Source: Polytrichum commune (taxonomy: Eukaryota; Streptophyta; Polytrichopsida; Polytrichales; Polytrichaceae). From it: 64,000 nucleotides of DNA. Both the position numbers and the translations under genes were made by a program. The notes beneath the pieces are model-generated. The model searched no databases, was not told where the DNA came from, and worked only from the letters and a program-made list of their open reading frames with translations. The DNA lies in NCBI GenBank assembly GCA_950295325.1, contig OX485804.1, positions 30,316,001-30,380,000 on the forward strand. The letters run 5' to 3'. Position 1 is the stretch's first letter; each line of letters begins with the position of its first letter. Positions 21,250 to 33,046 of the stretch are shown piece after piece.

Positions 21250-22083
21250 TGACCCTGGTGAACATCCCACCCACTTTCTTCCAGGTTTAGGGGAATCTAG
21301 CAATTCCAGCAACAACAACAACAACTACTGCAGCACTAGGACACCGGTACATGATCATTGCACCAGCAAACAGACCGACAGACAGACACCAGTAACCTGA
21401 CTTGGAAGGATCAGGAAATCCAGCAGGGAAGCAGAGAGGGGGCGAGACACCAGGGAAGGAGGGGACGGGAGGGGAGGGGGGGAGAGAGTGCAAGTAGTAA
21501 AGAAGGAACATGAGCCGGCTAGAAGGCTTCTTTAGCTTGTTGGGTTGGGTTTGAGTCATGAAAGGGGCCGTAGTCATCATCCATGGCCCAGGCCATTTAC
21601 ACTACTACCGTCCACCTAGCCATGTGGGTGCTGTTCCTCCTCCCCCCTACGATCGACCCAACTGACGGTGGGATCTCGTCGGATGAACACAAGACAAAAT
21701 TCCACGACTAAACTTGTGTGCCTGGACTTGGCATCTTGGGAACCTGAACCTATGTTTCTGTGTTGTTTGTGCGACGTCAAAGCGCCGTAAGAAACTGTTG
21801 CTAAGAATCTCGTGAAGACAGGCGAAGCAGAGTGAGTTCTATGTTATTAGAAAGGAGACCCTGACGCTGGCCACAGCTGACCAGTGTCTGGGGCCGGTTT
21901 TTGGGCAGTGTTTCCAAGTCCAACCTTCCGGTGACATGTTGCGATCTCTCAGTTTCTTCTTGACTAACATAACGTGAGGTGTGTTTCTACATGTGGATTC
22001 TTGTAAAGTCGATGGGTAATTTTGCTGAAGTCGTCTTGAACTTCTCCCAGCAGTTATTTCGCAAACTCAACCGCTTCGTCTAT
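21250..22083. other. intergenic, no gene seen
   Basis: GC-moderate DNA with a purine-rich G tract near 21430-21490. No domain-bearing frame or terminal-repeat element is visible. Confidence 0.45.
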
Positions 22084-22431
22084 GACACGATGTTTAGTGT
22101 CACCAGTTCTGAGCATCTTGCTCGATGCGGATCGTAAAGCGTGGTGTAGTAGTGTCACCAACACCGAAATGTTGACCCAACGTTACATTCCTTGTAGATT
22201 TTTCGGATGATTGTAGGTTTACAGTTGTTGCAATTACCAAGTGGTGTTGCATCCGAGTTTCAATCGACCATGACAATACTTCATCACGAGTTGCTGATGA
22301 AAGAAGGTGGGGGTTTTGGCCGATGGACGAACTCGTCCGTCGTCCCATGACAATATATATTTGTTCACTTATTCATAAGAAGTGTCATCCAAAACGTTAC
22401 CGTGTGGCGCTAATTTTTGTAGTTAGTGTAG
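22084..22431 (+). mobile_element. MITE family M1, copy 2 (diverged)
   Basis: It shares with 9486-9876 the GTTTAGTGTCAC end, GTCACCAACAC, CCTTGTAGA, a TTCATAAGAAGTGTCA block and a terminal TTAGTGTAG. The outermost left CTACAC is lost. It has more C/G than the other copies and no coding frame. Confidence 0.65.
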
Positions 22432-23210
22432 CTGTAGGTTCCCCCCCATTCATTGGAGTTGACTTCTGATGAGCCGGCCAAGGTGGGACATAAGTTAAGC
22501 TAGCGAGAGCATAGTCAAGACTCATCAAAGTCTACTATAGTCTAGAGACTAGTCTTATTTTATATGCGTACGTGTGTGTGTGTAATAATCTAGTACTTTT
22601 TGGTTTAATCACGCCGCAAGCCGGAGTGGCTTAACTTTGAGAATGTTTTCGCCACAAAACAACCAATTTGTCGGTGTGGGTGGGAATGTCTTGGGTGAAG
22701 AGCATTGTGATAAACTTGCTTTCCTTGCTTGATGATAGGGTAAGGTAATGTGTGTGTTGTGTGTGTTGGGGGTAAGCTAGTAAGAGCATGGTAGTGAAGT
22801 CTTTTCTTTTATATGTCTGTGTATAACTTAGTACTCTACTTGAAACCGCACGAGCCTACTCATGGCGTAATGCAAATGTTTTCGGCACAAACAACCAATT
22901 TGTCGGTGTGGGTATGTATTGGGTGAAGAGCCCCACATGGAATCACCTTTGTGATGAACTCCTTTTTCTCACTGGAGGGTAAGGGGGAGTGTGTGTGTGT
23001 GTGTGTGTGTGAAAGGGGGGGGTCACTCTTTTTGTTAATCGGAAACCTATGTTGGAGTGGTGAATGCCATGGCTTGTAGGTAGTACCTAGTTAAGAACGG
23101 AGACCAAAAAGACATCTAATATAATGAGATTGGATATTGTGCACAAAACATAGACATGGCCCTTAGTGTAAGTAACTAGTACACCTTGTGAGGGTCCATC
23201 TGCACCACCT
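22432..23210. other. intergenic with a diverged direct duplication and a GT microsatellite
   Basis: Two segments, about 22570-22790 and 22800-23011, share a sequence around ACAACCAATTTGTCGGTGTGGG, followed by TTGGGTGAAGAGC and a GTGTGTG tract. The second ends in a pure GT run at 22989-23011. No gene is visible. Confidence 0.5.
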
Positions 23211-23650
23211 AGGTAAGAGAATTAGCTAACTTATGAGTTAGTGCAAATTGACTAACCAAAATGCTAGTTAACAAAAAGAAACATGGTTAAACTGCCCATG
23301 TTACCACCTAGCTAGGACAACTAACTAACTAACCAACTAACAAACAATATGAATTTAGTGAGAATCAACTAACAAATATGTTAGCTGACCAATCTCTCAC
23401 CCACACCCACACCCACACCCACACCCCTTGGTTATTTGCGAGTAACCAAAGAATGATCCATTTAAGAGAGGAGGTAAAGTTTGAGCGACCCAAGTTTTAC
23501 TCACCTTGTCCAAGTTTCGAGCATGACACTAGCTATGAACCATACGATTTGTGTGGCCCACACCATTTGGTTTCCTAATAACCAAGTCGAAGTCGAATAA
23601 AGTGGAGGTGGACCTGAAGTTAGGTTACGAACCTCTAACTTAACGTTGCC
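23211..23650. repeat. dispersed repeat family D2, copy 1
   Basis: It shares with 31141-31420 a TTAGCTAAC-rich start, AACTAACCA.AATGCTAGTTAAC, a CTCACACCCACAC segment (here expanded into a CCACAC hexamer microsatellite at 23398-23427), TTTCGAGCATGACA and GGCCCACACCATTT. The 66-aa open frame here is part of the repeat. Confidence 0.6.
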
Positions 23651-24416
23651 AACACATATGTTGTTCCAACCTGGCTTCCTATGACAAGGGTCGCGATGGC
23701 ATGTGGGCAAGGGGGATAAAATAGGCCCTCTCACTTATGAGGCGAGTCCATAGTAGCTGGTGACAGCCTCCCCCACATGTGTTGGATCACTAATTAAGTT
23801 TGCGCAAATTAGGCCTTCGTGACCGGATTGGCCGTCCGGTTTGGTGTTTCCAGGCAGTCTCATGAGCACACATCGGTGGCTGCAATCTTGGTCTCTTATT
23901 AGGCCCATTTTTGTTCTTGTTTTGTTTTTGGGCACAAATTGAAGATTCAGTCGCAAGAGAACCCAAAACCTCTTATTAGGTTTATACGTACATGTATCCT
24001 CCATTTGTATTGGACTCGATAGGATCGATTTAGGGTGAATTTGCATTAGGGTCCGGGTTCAAGAAACTCGGGGTCTAACAACACCCCGTAAGTAAGTCGA
24101 GGTGGGTTTACAGTAGGGCCCAAGGTTAAAGAGTTTCATCCAAAGGTTGTAATGTTGTGGTCTGTTGAGATTCGTGTCAAGCCTACCTCGTGGTGGTGGG
24201 CTTGACGTAAACTCACTCTAACCACAAAACATTACCCATAGTTTGCCATGTAAGAAATCCATGTAGATTTTTCATCCATGATGTTTTCTTTGGGTTGTAG
24301 ACCTTCACCTTCTAGTGTGAAGCGAACGTGGACAATCTCGACCTTTTTGAGCAATGTGAGGTCTAAGAGTGCAATGGTCACGGGCCTTCAATCTCGTGCG
24401 TGGAGTGGCCCTTAGT
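23651..24416. other. intergenic, no gene seen
   Basis: One copy of the block found at the ends of the next element (GGGTCCGGGTTCAAGAAACT at 24047, then GGTGGGTTTACAGTAGGG at 24100) lies here, suggesting a partial relative. Nothing else is recognisable. Confidence 0.4.
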
Positions 24417-24809
24417 AAGATCATTTTAGGGTGGGTTTATAGTAGGGTTTGGGTCCAAGAAACTTGGTGTTTAAAACACCCCTTAAGGTAAGGGTGGGTT
24501 TACATTAGGGTCCAAGACCAAAGAAATGTCATAATTGAGCAATCCTATTGTTCAATAGCAAAATTTGGGACCCCGTGAGCTTATACCAGGGTTTGGGCAT
24601 AAGGTACGAAAAATGTGACATGGCGTTAATGTGGCACCAATTTCCAGGCAAAGCTCATCGGCCCCAACTCAAGAAAACACTCCTCTAGTTTGAGGATGCA
24701 AGTCTAGCTTGGGTCCAATCTTTGAGTCCGAAAGTAAGGTTCATTAAGTGTGTTTTGAACCCCAAGTTTCTTGGACATGGACTCTAATGTAAACTCGCCC
24801 TAAGATCTT
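24417..24809. mobile_element. TIR element of about 390 bp (family M3)
   Basis: The left end begins AAGATCATTTTAGGGTGGG. The right end, read on the minus strand, begins AAGATCTTAGGGCGAG. The inverted match runs about 75 bp, including GTCCAAGAAACTTGG and TTCAAAACAC or TTTAAAACAC. Part of the end sequence recurs at 24047-24120. There is no open frame; it is a probable MITE of unassigned superfamily. Confidence 0.65.
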
Positions 24810-25936
24810 GCTTTCATACCCAAGCTTGGACCAAGGCTTAAAAGATTGGTCTCCCACATGAGGAGGAGGAGTATAATTGTTGAAAGTAAATTTTACTATC
24901 AAAATTCTATGGAAAAAAACAATGCCACATTGACACCGCTTCATTTGTTCGTACTTTGCACCTAGACACTTGTGTAAACTCCTTGGATCCAAATCTGCTC
25001 TTGACCCAATAGGATCGTTTTCTTTTTCTTTTTTATGAGTTTCTTTGGTCATGTACCCTAGTTTTAAACCCACCTTAACTTTGAAAAAAGATTATTTAAC
25101 CACGTGGGTCGGTTTCATGACCCGGGAACATGCCAATTATATTCCATTGGCCCCTTGAACAAACTAAGAATATTCCACTACTATTCGTACATTCAAGCTG
25201 AACTTGGAAATTTGGGTGGAGTTATATTCCCGACACAATGTGCAAGAAGTACTATTCATCCCTATAATAATATTCGCAGGAAGCGTCATTCACTCCAGCG
25301 CCGTTCCCTATGTTGTCTATCAAAAGAAGAACTATCATCAGAATCACCAACACTATTCACGAGATCCTTACTATTCAAATCGACAGTATCCATTATTTGT
25401 GCAACGTCGATTTCTTCCCATGAAAAGAAAATACTGGAGGCCCGTGTCAGATACTAAATATAGAATTGAACACAACCGTGCAGCTGAATGAATAATGTGT
25501 TATGTGGTCATGGTCCTCAAAGTGAAGTGACCGGCTTGCTCATGCATTCTAGCTACCTTCAAACTTCAAGCAGCAGCGGCAACATGAAATTAAAGGAGGA
25601 GCAACAATACAATGATATTGCTTTGATTGCCTTCAAGTTCTGCCAGCGGGACTCGAAGCTTTGTGGATGTCGAGGTTCATAATTTGAGGAAGTTTCAACA
25701 ATGACTTGAGGACTTGGACTCCAACTACGTGCAAAGGGGCCCATGAAGAAAACTACATATGCATGATGCCACGTTGTACTAAGAGTGCGAATGATGACAA
25801 TATCTCACTGACAACCAAGGCCCGATCCAAGGGTCATGGATTCGTGGCGGCCATGTGAGTCGAAGGTGGAAAATGTTCGAAAATTCCGTATAGCTCGAAA
25901 TCGTTTTTTTCCGTCCATTCTAGGACATGGCCCAAT
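24810..25936. other. intergenic, no gene supported
   Basis: Two overlapping frames at 25104-25491 (117 and 95 aa) have no domain; the second is Tyr/Arg/His-rich because of a degenerate ACTATTC motif repeated about every 15-40 bp between 25170 and 25400. I treat both as chance. Confidence 0.45.
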
Positions 25937-26347
25937 CACTACAAGGATCACAAGTCGTTACCATTAGGTCGTTGCCATTATAAGGTGTATTTTAGGTATT
26001 TAAACCTAACACCGTAATGAAGTTGGATGCGTATGATATACCTCGAAGTGGCAAAGAACTACATTACTTTGTCTAATTGGTGTGGGTTACTGTTCGGAGT
26101 TATGTGTTGCTACAACTTCTTACTGGCATTATCATCTTTTTTTTATCAACTAAGTTATATCATATTCTTCGGTGTGCATACTAATCACAACTTAGGTCAT
26201 TTGGGTAAATTGATACTCTCAATGAATTGTTCTTGCATGCGTAACTCCAAATGGTAATCCACACTAATTAGACAAAAAATGCAATGGCAAAAATCCACGG
26301 TCCTCGTCATGAATGATGAGTATCAGAGTTCTGGATTTCTTCTAGTG
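25937..26347. mobile_element. possible CACTA-type non-autonomous element
   Basis: The left end reads CACTACAAGGATCACAAGTC; the right end, on the minus strand, reads CACTAGAAGAAATCCAGA. These resemble the CACTA superfamily terminus (CACTACAAGAAAA in En/Spm). Subterminal blocks TTACCATT and TTGCCATT occur in opposite orientation at the two ends. The flanking trinucleotides (AAT and AGG) do not match, so the 3-bp duplication expected for CACTA is not seen. Confidence 0.4.
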
Positions 26348-26439
26348 AGGTGAAGTTGGGATGGGCCAACCAGACACTCGCTACAAGCATTATGTGGGGC
26401 AAAAGCATCGGTATGTCACCACTACACTAATACATTTGA

Positions 26440-26680
26440 TTAGGTCAATATGTGTCAATTTATCAACATTCCACACTATTTTGAATATTTATAATCGTAG
26501 TAACAAAATACAAATTTAATTGACAATTGCTATGCAAATTGAGTAAACAAAATCATAGATTACGGTGATGTGATTTGAATTACCTAATGTAGTTTACGCG
26601 GTTAAAGAATCAACCTAATCTTAGGGTCAACCTATTTGCACACATTATTGTAGATGATTTCTAGATCTACTTGTATGGTA
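26440..26680. repeat. dispersed repeat family D3, copy 1
   Basis: It shares with 33730-33945 and 52115-52330 a TCGTAGTAACAAA block and the sequence CAACCTA.TTGCACACAT near its end. No coding frame is conserved between the copies. Confidence 0.5.
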
Positions 26681-27307
26681 GATTTAGGCAACATTTATAG
26701 GTCACACACTAATGCTTTGTGTGAGTGATCCTTTGAAGTGACTTGTAGGGGGTAAATGCTTCTACAAAACCTCCCTAACATGGGCGTCATGAATCTCAAG
26801 CCCAATCCAAGGGATATGGACTCGTGGCATGCATTATGATGGGGCTAAGTAAAATTTGTCCTTTGTAGGTTTGTGGTTGATTCATCTGGACCAAAGTGCA
26901 AGCAAATCTCCATCTACTAAATTCAGAGTCTACAATGTTAGTTTCAAGGCCAAACGAACTACAAAAAGAACTTCCAAGCTTAAAAGGGTTCTTAATATTT
27001 CCACCTCAAGTTCCCTGCAAACTCATGTAGAATTTGCTTCATTTGGATATTGATCTTAAATATTCACCTATATTGGAGTGGTATGTGGTTGGGTGTGACT
27101 CCAAGAATGGATACCAAAAAAACATGTGTGGACTCCATGCTCAAAATATGATAACCATTCTAACCTCAACAATGAACATATGGGGGGGAGGGGGACCTTA
27201 TGATTGTTTCACGAGCATGAGAGTCTTCACTTTGATATTCACATGAGCTCCAAAAATGATGAGCAAAACAACTATGGCCTCAATTTGGATTTGGATTTGC
27301 TAACCAT

Positions 27308-27706
27308 CTACACTAAAGATTATTTTTAGTGTTACCAATTCTATTTGTCTTGGTTGATACTAATTGTAAATTTCCCGGGTAGTGTCACCAACACTTAACA
27401 CATACCTAATATTATTTGTCACTCCTTGTAAAGAAAAAAACTGGGATTATAGAGTTACAATGTTGCAAAGACAATGACTTATTGAGTGAATTCCATCCAA
27501 AATTCAATCATCCATCTCAATATTTCATCACAAGAATGGTACAATGTAGAACATTCCAAACTTTGTTTCAATAATTGGCATGGATGTCATCCAAATTGCA
27601 GTCATTCATGATAGTATTTGTAAACTTGTTCATAAGAAGTGTCATGAGTATAGTTACCACAATGACATAAAATATCATATGACACTAAATACAATGTTTA
27701 GTGTAG
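27308..27706 (+). mobile_element. MITE family M1, copy 3
   Basis: The 399-bp element starts CTACACTAAAGAT and ends GTTTAGTGTAG. Colinear with 9486-9876 throughout, including GTCACCAACACTTAA, CCTTGTAAAG, CATCTCAATATTTCATCAC and TTCATAAGAAGTGTCA. Best preserved partner of copy 1. Confidence 0.8.
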
Positions 27707-28804
27707 TAGTAATCATGTGTTTTCATATCCTAAGAAAAGTGGGATGGTTACAAAAAAAACAAAAAGAAACCATTTAGGACCTATCTATCTCACACCCTAA
27801 ACTGATACAACAACTATTCTTGTACACTATTACCCTCCCCACACCTACTAGTGGTAACAACTATCAAACAACACCCACCAAAGTGGGGGATGTTTTCATC
27901 ACTTTTAGCCAACAATTCGATGTAACGGAGAGGAGTTTCGAAAACCGAATGGTTAGATTCCCTATATTGGGAGTCCTCCGTTGGTTTTTTTTTTTGGTTT
28001 TCTTTGTATATGTTAGGGCCACTTCACATACGAGACTGAGAGCATGTGACCATTATACTTCAAGCGCACTCATTGGTGGAAAAGGCGGAGCTGGTCCAAG
28101 TTCGCTTCTTCACACTACGCTCGAGGGACCAATGGAGTATATAAGTGAATGCAAGACGGATGTAGAGTCTACATGGATTCCTACATGGCATCCGATAGAT
28201 CATGTTTCATAGTCACTTGGACTATTCTCAAAAACCACTTCTTGGAGGTAGGCCCAACACAAAACCATTGGGAGACCATGGCACTCCGAACGCTCACAAC
28301 CGTTGGTTTATTCTATTTCATCATGTGTGAGGACCTGCATGAGTAGACTATCATTGAAAGAGCATTTAGTTGAGGGTCTGGTCACATATGACTTCACACA
28401 CTACTTGAGGATCCGTGAGTACGCTACATGATTTTGGAGGTGTCTTGGGACGGCCTTTGGGACACTTTCTTTTGGGCTCTCACCATTCCATGGTCACGGC
28501 TCTTGGCTCGTGTGTGAAGTGGCCCTTAGTACATTATAAGTTACACACTCCACCACCACCACCAACAAGAAGAAGAAGCCGCCCACATTGACCTTAGAAA
28601 ATTCCGAGTGCGGACTCAAAGTATGGGGAGGTGGCTTGGACTTACAAAAACAACACTAAAAATAAGGTGCACATCTCATGCTTGGGGCCCAAAGGAATGC
28701 ACTTTGGGCTAACATATTCCAAATGTTGTGGGAGCGACAGCCGGGCTCCGGCTGTCCATCACATCCACACCAACCTCAAGCCGGCCGCCTTTTGTGGACC
28801 AAGG
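27707..28804. other. intergenic, no gene supported
   Basis: Open frames at 27820-28212 (130 aa) and 28149-28346 have no recognisable domain and are broken by their neighbours' repeats. The GTGTGAAGTGGCCCTTAGTA block near 28512 recurs near 24396, so part of this is dispersed repeat. Confidence 0.45.
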
Positions 28805-28989
28805 GTTTTCTAAGGTCTCCCACCAATGGGAAGGACCCTAGGAACAACATGGGAAAGTGAAAGGGGGCTTCCAAAGGTTCGCATCCAATGTTGCATCATT
28901 CTAAGTTTGTCCACACACACAACATAAGCACTTAATCGTTTGCATCTTTGGGCACATACGACGTGTATGACACATCACACAACAAGGAC

Positions 28990-29560
28990 CGAAACCGATT
29001 AGATTGTTTGTAAAGTTAAAGTAAAGGAACCCATGGGTTTAGTCCCAAAACCTTCACTTTATGAGACATAACCTTTCTTTGTTCAGTGGGCCCTCGGAAT
29101 ATAACAATCGGATGCTCAACAAGCTAAGCATGAGACTCAACTTTCCAAGCATTCAATTGTTCTATTCAGAAGGCCCACTAAACTAACAGTAGGTGTTGTC
29201 ATGGAAATATCATAAAGTCACCACCCAAGTTTTCGCAGTGCTTGAATTACCATACGCAAAGAGTGGTGCCGGGTTTTTAGAAACCGGCTTGCTAGCTTGT
29301 CCTACTACAATGGGTGGGCGACTTGGGATTTAGGAGAGTGGGTCCATATGCATATCCCATTTTGAGATCATGAAGTTCCCTCAAAGTTTGAGAGGTGGAA
29401 AGAGGAGGTCCCAAAAAGTTTCACTCACCTTTCAAAGTAGGCTCCAATGTACGACAAACTAACGAGTTCTTAATAAGAAGTTTTTCCCAAGAAGGATCAA
29501 GTCCACGGTTTGAGGGACTTTACGGATAACTCTATTATGCTCACATATTACTTCAAGTTT
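28990..29560 (+). repeat. dispersed repeat family D1, plus copy
   Basis: Colinear with 55830-56280 and, inverted, 9070-9460. Shared landmarks are CCATGGGTTTAGTC, GAATTACCATACGCAAAGAG, ATGGGTGGG, GAAAGAGGAGGT-CC and TACG-TAA....AGTTCTTAATA. It lies inside the segmental repeat region above. Confidence 0.65.
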
Positions 29561-29670
29561 GGTCCCATTGCACCATCCAATTAAGAGAATTATCTATCGT
29601 ACAAGTTAATGAAAATTAACTCAACCAATATGTCAGTCGACTAAATCCATTGAAGGAGGTTTCTTAGGTC

Positions 29671-29950
29671 TAGTCCGAGGTGACCCTAAACTACCGGGTG
29701 ATAGTAGAGAGGTACCCATTTCCGAATGAAGTGGTTGGCAGTTTGATTCCCGATGTGAAATCTTCTCTCTATTTGACGGGATATATATATATATTTTAAA
29801 AAAAAAACTAATTAGGTAAGTAGGAAGCCAAGAGCCCACCCACCCCGAGGTAGGCAGCTGTAAACCCCACCATGCACCAAGAAGATTCTTGAGTAGGGTA
29901 GGACCGGCATGCTCAAAATTCACGTCGGATGACCCAACGTTGGTTATTTA
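29671..29950 (+). mobile_element. SINE-like retroposon, copy 1
   Basis: This segment of about 280 bp is bounded by TTTCTTAGGT (29660-29669) and TTTCTTAAGT (29951-29960). The neighbouring paralogue at 30230-30250 reads straight through (TTTCTTAGGTCCCTCACCAA), showing the empty site. The left part contains a B-box-like GTTTGATTCCC (near 29734-29744) as in tRNA-derived SINEs, followed by an AT-rich spacer and a CCAAGAGCCCACCCAC block shared with copy 2 at 32359-32607. No poly(A) tail is obvious; it ends in an AT-rich stretch. Confidence 0.65.
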
Positions 29951-30758
29951 TTTCTTAAGTATCCCACCAATCGGAGGAACTTTGAACAACATGTGAAAGC
30001 GAAGGGGCTTCCAAAGTCCACATCCAATATTACATCATTATAAGTACGTCCATACACACAACATATGCGTTCAATCTCTTTTTCTTTCTTTTTTTAATCT
30101 TTTGGCACATACGACTTGTCATAACAACTTTGGTACCACTGCACCATCCAATTAAGAGAATCGGTTAACATACAAGTGACTGAAGATCCACTTAACAAAA
30201 TGTTGGGTATTTAAAAGCACGGAAAGGGGTTTCTTAGGTCCCTCACCAATCGGAGGAACTTTGAACAACATGAACGTGAAAGTGAAGGGAGCTTCCAATG
30301 TCCACATCCCAAATTACATCATTATAAGTTCATCCATACACACAACATATGCTTTTAGTCCTTTTAACTATTTTGGTTTGGCACATACAACTTGCACAAC
30401 ATGTTGCAACAAGGACTGGTATTATTCTTGCGTGTCACTGCAACTAAGGTTCCAATGTACCATCCAATTAAGAGAATCGGGTAACATACAAGTTAGCAAA
30501 GATCGACTAACTATGTGCTCGTCCACTAAAAACATGGTCACACCACTAACACCACCTAAATATAAAATCTAGCAAACCCGTGTGCTAGCCAACCAAGAGT
30601 CATCCAATATTGCATAATAAGTTCGTCCATGCACGGAACATATGCTTTTAACATTATATTTTGAATTTTTAGTTTTTTTGGCACATACGACTTGCACAAC
30701 ATGTCTCACAAAGACTAATTTGATCTTCACACAACACTCCGATTTAATTCCTACTAAG

Positions 30759-31144
30759 CTACATTGATTATCCCAATAGGCGAGGGAGGGCTAATAATGT
30801 ATGTGGGAAATCAATGAAGGTGAATTTAAAATTGTTTACACTATGAAATTAGTGCCACTAAAAACATCTAGGAAGCATTGTTCATCTCGGCACTATTCAT
30901 AACAAATACTATTTGTCATCCTAGTATTATTCACTGACAAGCATGTGTTTGCATATAATTGTTTTATTCACTTCACAAGCACCCTAAAGCATGCACTAAT
31001 TTTCTTTGAACGTATGGTATATGAGCATGTATTCATGATTTAGTATCACTTATTAAAACATTAAGCCCTCACCAATTTTGAGACTTGACAAATAGTGTGT
31101 GTTGTGGGAATTAGTACCACATGCACTTATTGGAATAGTTAGTG
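30759..31144. mobile_element. MITE family M2, copy 2 (decayed)
   Basis: Starts CTACATTGATTATCCCAATA and ends with TTAGTACCACATGCACTTAT then GGAATAGTTAGTGA. Internally colinear with 15562-15978 (GTGCCAC.AAAA, CACTAATTTTCTT, TGAGCATG-ATT, TTTAGTATCACT). An ACTATTC-rich stretch replaces part of the middle. Confidence 0.75.
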
Positions 31145-31420
31145 AATATCAACTAACCATTATGCTAGTTAACTAAAATGTGTGGTCACACCACCCTGTT
31201 TAGTTAACCCATTAGGATGATTAGCTAACCAATGTGCTAGCTAACCGATCTCACACCCACACACTACCCAATTAGGACCAACCAAAGGTTAACCGATTCA
31301 TGAGATGAGTTGAGTTTGATTGCCTAAATGTTCACCTGAATGTTTGAGTTTTGAGCATCACATTGATTGCGAATGTTACAATTTCTATGGGCCACACCAT
31401 TTTTGTTTAATTGTAGTGTG
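31141..31420. repeat. dispersed repeat family D2, copy 2
   Basis: Partner of 23211-23650: GTTAACTAAAA, GATTAGCTAACC, CTCACACCCACAC, GAGCATCACATTGA and GGGCCACACCATTT occur in the same order. It directly abuts the M2 MITE copy. Confidence 0.6.
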
Positions 31421-31632
31421 AACTTGTATATTGCATCCTTAATTAACTTATGTCATATATCTAAATATAAAAATGTAAATATCATTAAGAAGAAAACAAA
31501 AAAACAAAAAACATTGTTGTCATGGCCAACGTGAGTATGGCATGCTAACAATCCTCGTTTCAATTTTGTATGGAGATGGAAGAGAGGGATGTTGTGATGG
31601 ACTTTGGACTTGGACTTTGGAGGCGTCATATT

Positions 31633-31743
31633 ATGGCCGTCCAGGTCAAGAGGCCGTGGGAGTTCATGGCCAAAGGTTTGGACTTTGAACTCTCAACAAA
31701 GTTTGGCCATTCAATCCCACGGCCTCTCGACTTGGATAGCCAT
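31633..31743. repeat. 111-bp imperfect hairpin, small-RNA-precursor-like
   Basis: Arms 31633-31674 and 31702-31743 (42 nt each) pair at 35 of 42 positions, with an uninterrupted run AGAGGCCGTGGGA; four of the seven mismatches are transitions that could form G-U pairs on one strand. The loop is 27 nt. Size and pairing resemble a plant miRNA precursor, but a decayed MITE gives the same picture. Confidence 0.5.
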
Positions 31744-31849
31744 GGTGTGAAGCAGCCCTAACTCCACGAATTCTAGTGTTCTTGATAAAAATAGGGGGGT
31801 GAAAAGCAACCAAGATTAAAAAAAAATCGGGCTAATTGGAAAAAATTAG

Positions 31850-32287
31850 TTCAAAGAGAAGCATAATCGTCACTCCCTTCCATAAAATTCTCATTTAAGT
31901 CGCATTTCAACTCCGACTTTGAAACTTGAAATGACTACCTACATGGTTCTTAATTGCCAACCGGAAGAAGTCGTTCCTCATTCAATCCAACAGACTAATT
32001 TGTATGTGGAGTTCAAAGTGCCCACAATAAGACCACACTCAAGGGGCCCTATACGATCGTTGGAAGAGAGAGCTAATCTTCACTATGTCAATCTATAAGT
32101 TTTGCATTTCCACTCCGATTTGGAAACTTAAAATGGCAACTTACATGATTCTTAATCGCCAACTGGAAGAGGTCATTCCATATTCAATCTAAAGATCAAA
32201 CATGTCTGTTAGGTTAGAAGTGCACACAACAAGACCACACACCTTAGACGGGACACCATTCTAGATCCATGACAGTGAAACACACTC

Positions 32288-32319
<32 letters not shown>

Positions 32320-32770
32320 CTTCACTACAATCATCTACAAGTTTCTCATTCCAAGGTCTGAGATGACCCTAAACTATCAGATGACACCGGAGAGGCCCCG
32401 GAGAGGCACCCAAATCTGAACAGAGGGGTTGGTTGTTTGACTCCTGACTGTGAAATCTTCTCCCTACTTGACGGAAAAACCAAGAGCCCACCCACTGCAA
32501 GGTCGACAGTAAACCCCACCCACAGAATCCTTGAGCAGGGTAGGACCAACCTGCTCAAATTCACGTATGACTACCCGACGTTGTAAATTGTTAATATATT
32601 ATAAGTATTTCTCATTTCAAGGTCGATTACGAAACCTGAAACGACAAACCACTCGATTCATAGTGGCCCACCGGACGAGGGCATGCCCGATTCGATCCAA
32701 CGGTCAAATTTGTGTGTGGAGTTGGAAGTGGCCACAACTGGGCCATCGGAAACCCTAAATACTGATGTGG
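31850..32770. repeat. three diverged tandem units of about 200-240 bp
   Basis: Units at about 31860-32070, 32071-32290 and 32320-32770 each carry GCATTTC.ACTCCGA (or CATTTCAAGGTCGA), a GAAACTTGAAATG-like block, ATTC.TA..GCC.AC.GGA and ATTCAATCCAA. The third is split by the SINE-like insertion 32359-32607. A GA microsatellite (32291-32318) separates units two and three. Confidence 0.6.
32359..32607 (+). mobile_element. SINE-like retroposon, copy 2, with 17-bp target duplication
   Basis: Flanked by TTTCTCATTCCAAGGTC (32342-32358) and TTTCTCATTTCAAGGTC (32608-32624), 16 of 17 identical. The two upstream tandem units show the uninterrupted site. Body about 249 bp, colinear with copy 1: GACCCTAAACTA, a B-box-like GTTTGACTCC, GTGAAATCTTCTC, TTGACGG, CCAAGAGCCCACCCAC, GTAAACCCCACC, TTGAG.AGGGTAGGACC and ATTCACGT. 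It lacks the AT-rich spacer of copy 1. Confidence 0.75.
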
Positions 32771-33046
32771 CAGATGAGCCTTTATATTGGGTGGGGGGTT
32801 GCCCACCACCTTGAAGTTAGGGCAGTCCTTTCTGACCCAAAGCCTGGACCCTATCAATTAGGCAGCAAAGTACGTACTCCCACTCACAGCCGAGCAGATA
32901 GATCATCATCCCCTTTATGTCGAAATACGGGATTATGAATAAATTGTGGCGAGCATGCATTAACTTGACGTATTTGACGGTGCCTGAGCATGTGTTTCAA
33001 GCGTACCCAAGGTCTTAAATGGTCACTTTTACCCCCCCCCCCCTCA

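Larger units (their letters stand above)
28805..30720. repeat. four degenerate units of a segmental repeat
   Basis: Units near 28815-29000, 29962-30240, 30241-30590 and 30598-30720 share CACCAAT.GGA.GAAC, GGGCTTCCAA, CATCCAAT.TTACATCATTATAAGT, GTCCATACACACAACATATG and TTTGGCACATACGACTTG. Two also share ACCATCCAATTAAGAGAATCGG. Copy 2's start is displaced by a SINE-like insertion at 29671-29950. There is no coding content. Confidence 0.7.

Noticed and set aside
27820-28212. 130-aa plus-strand open frame
   Set aside because: Low similarity to any family I know, with a T-run-encoded hydrophobic stretch; likely chance.
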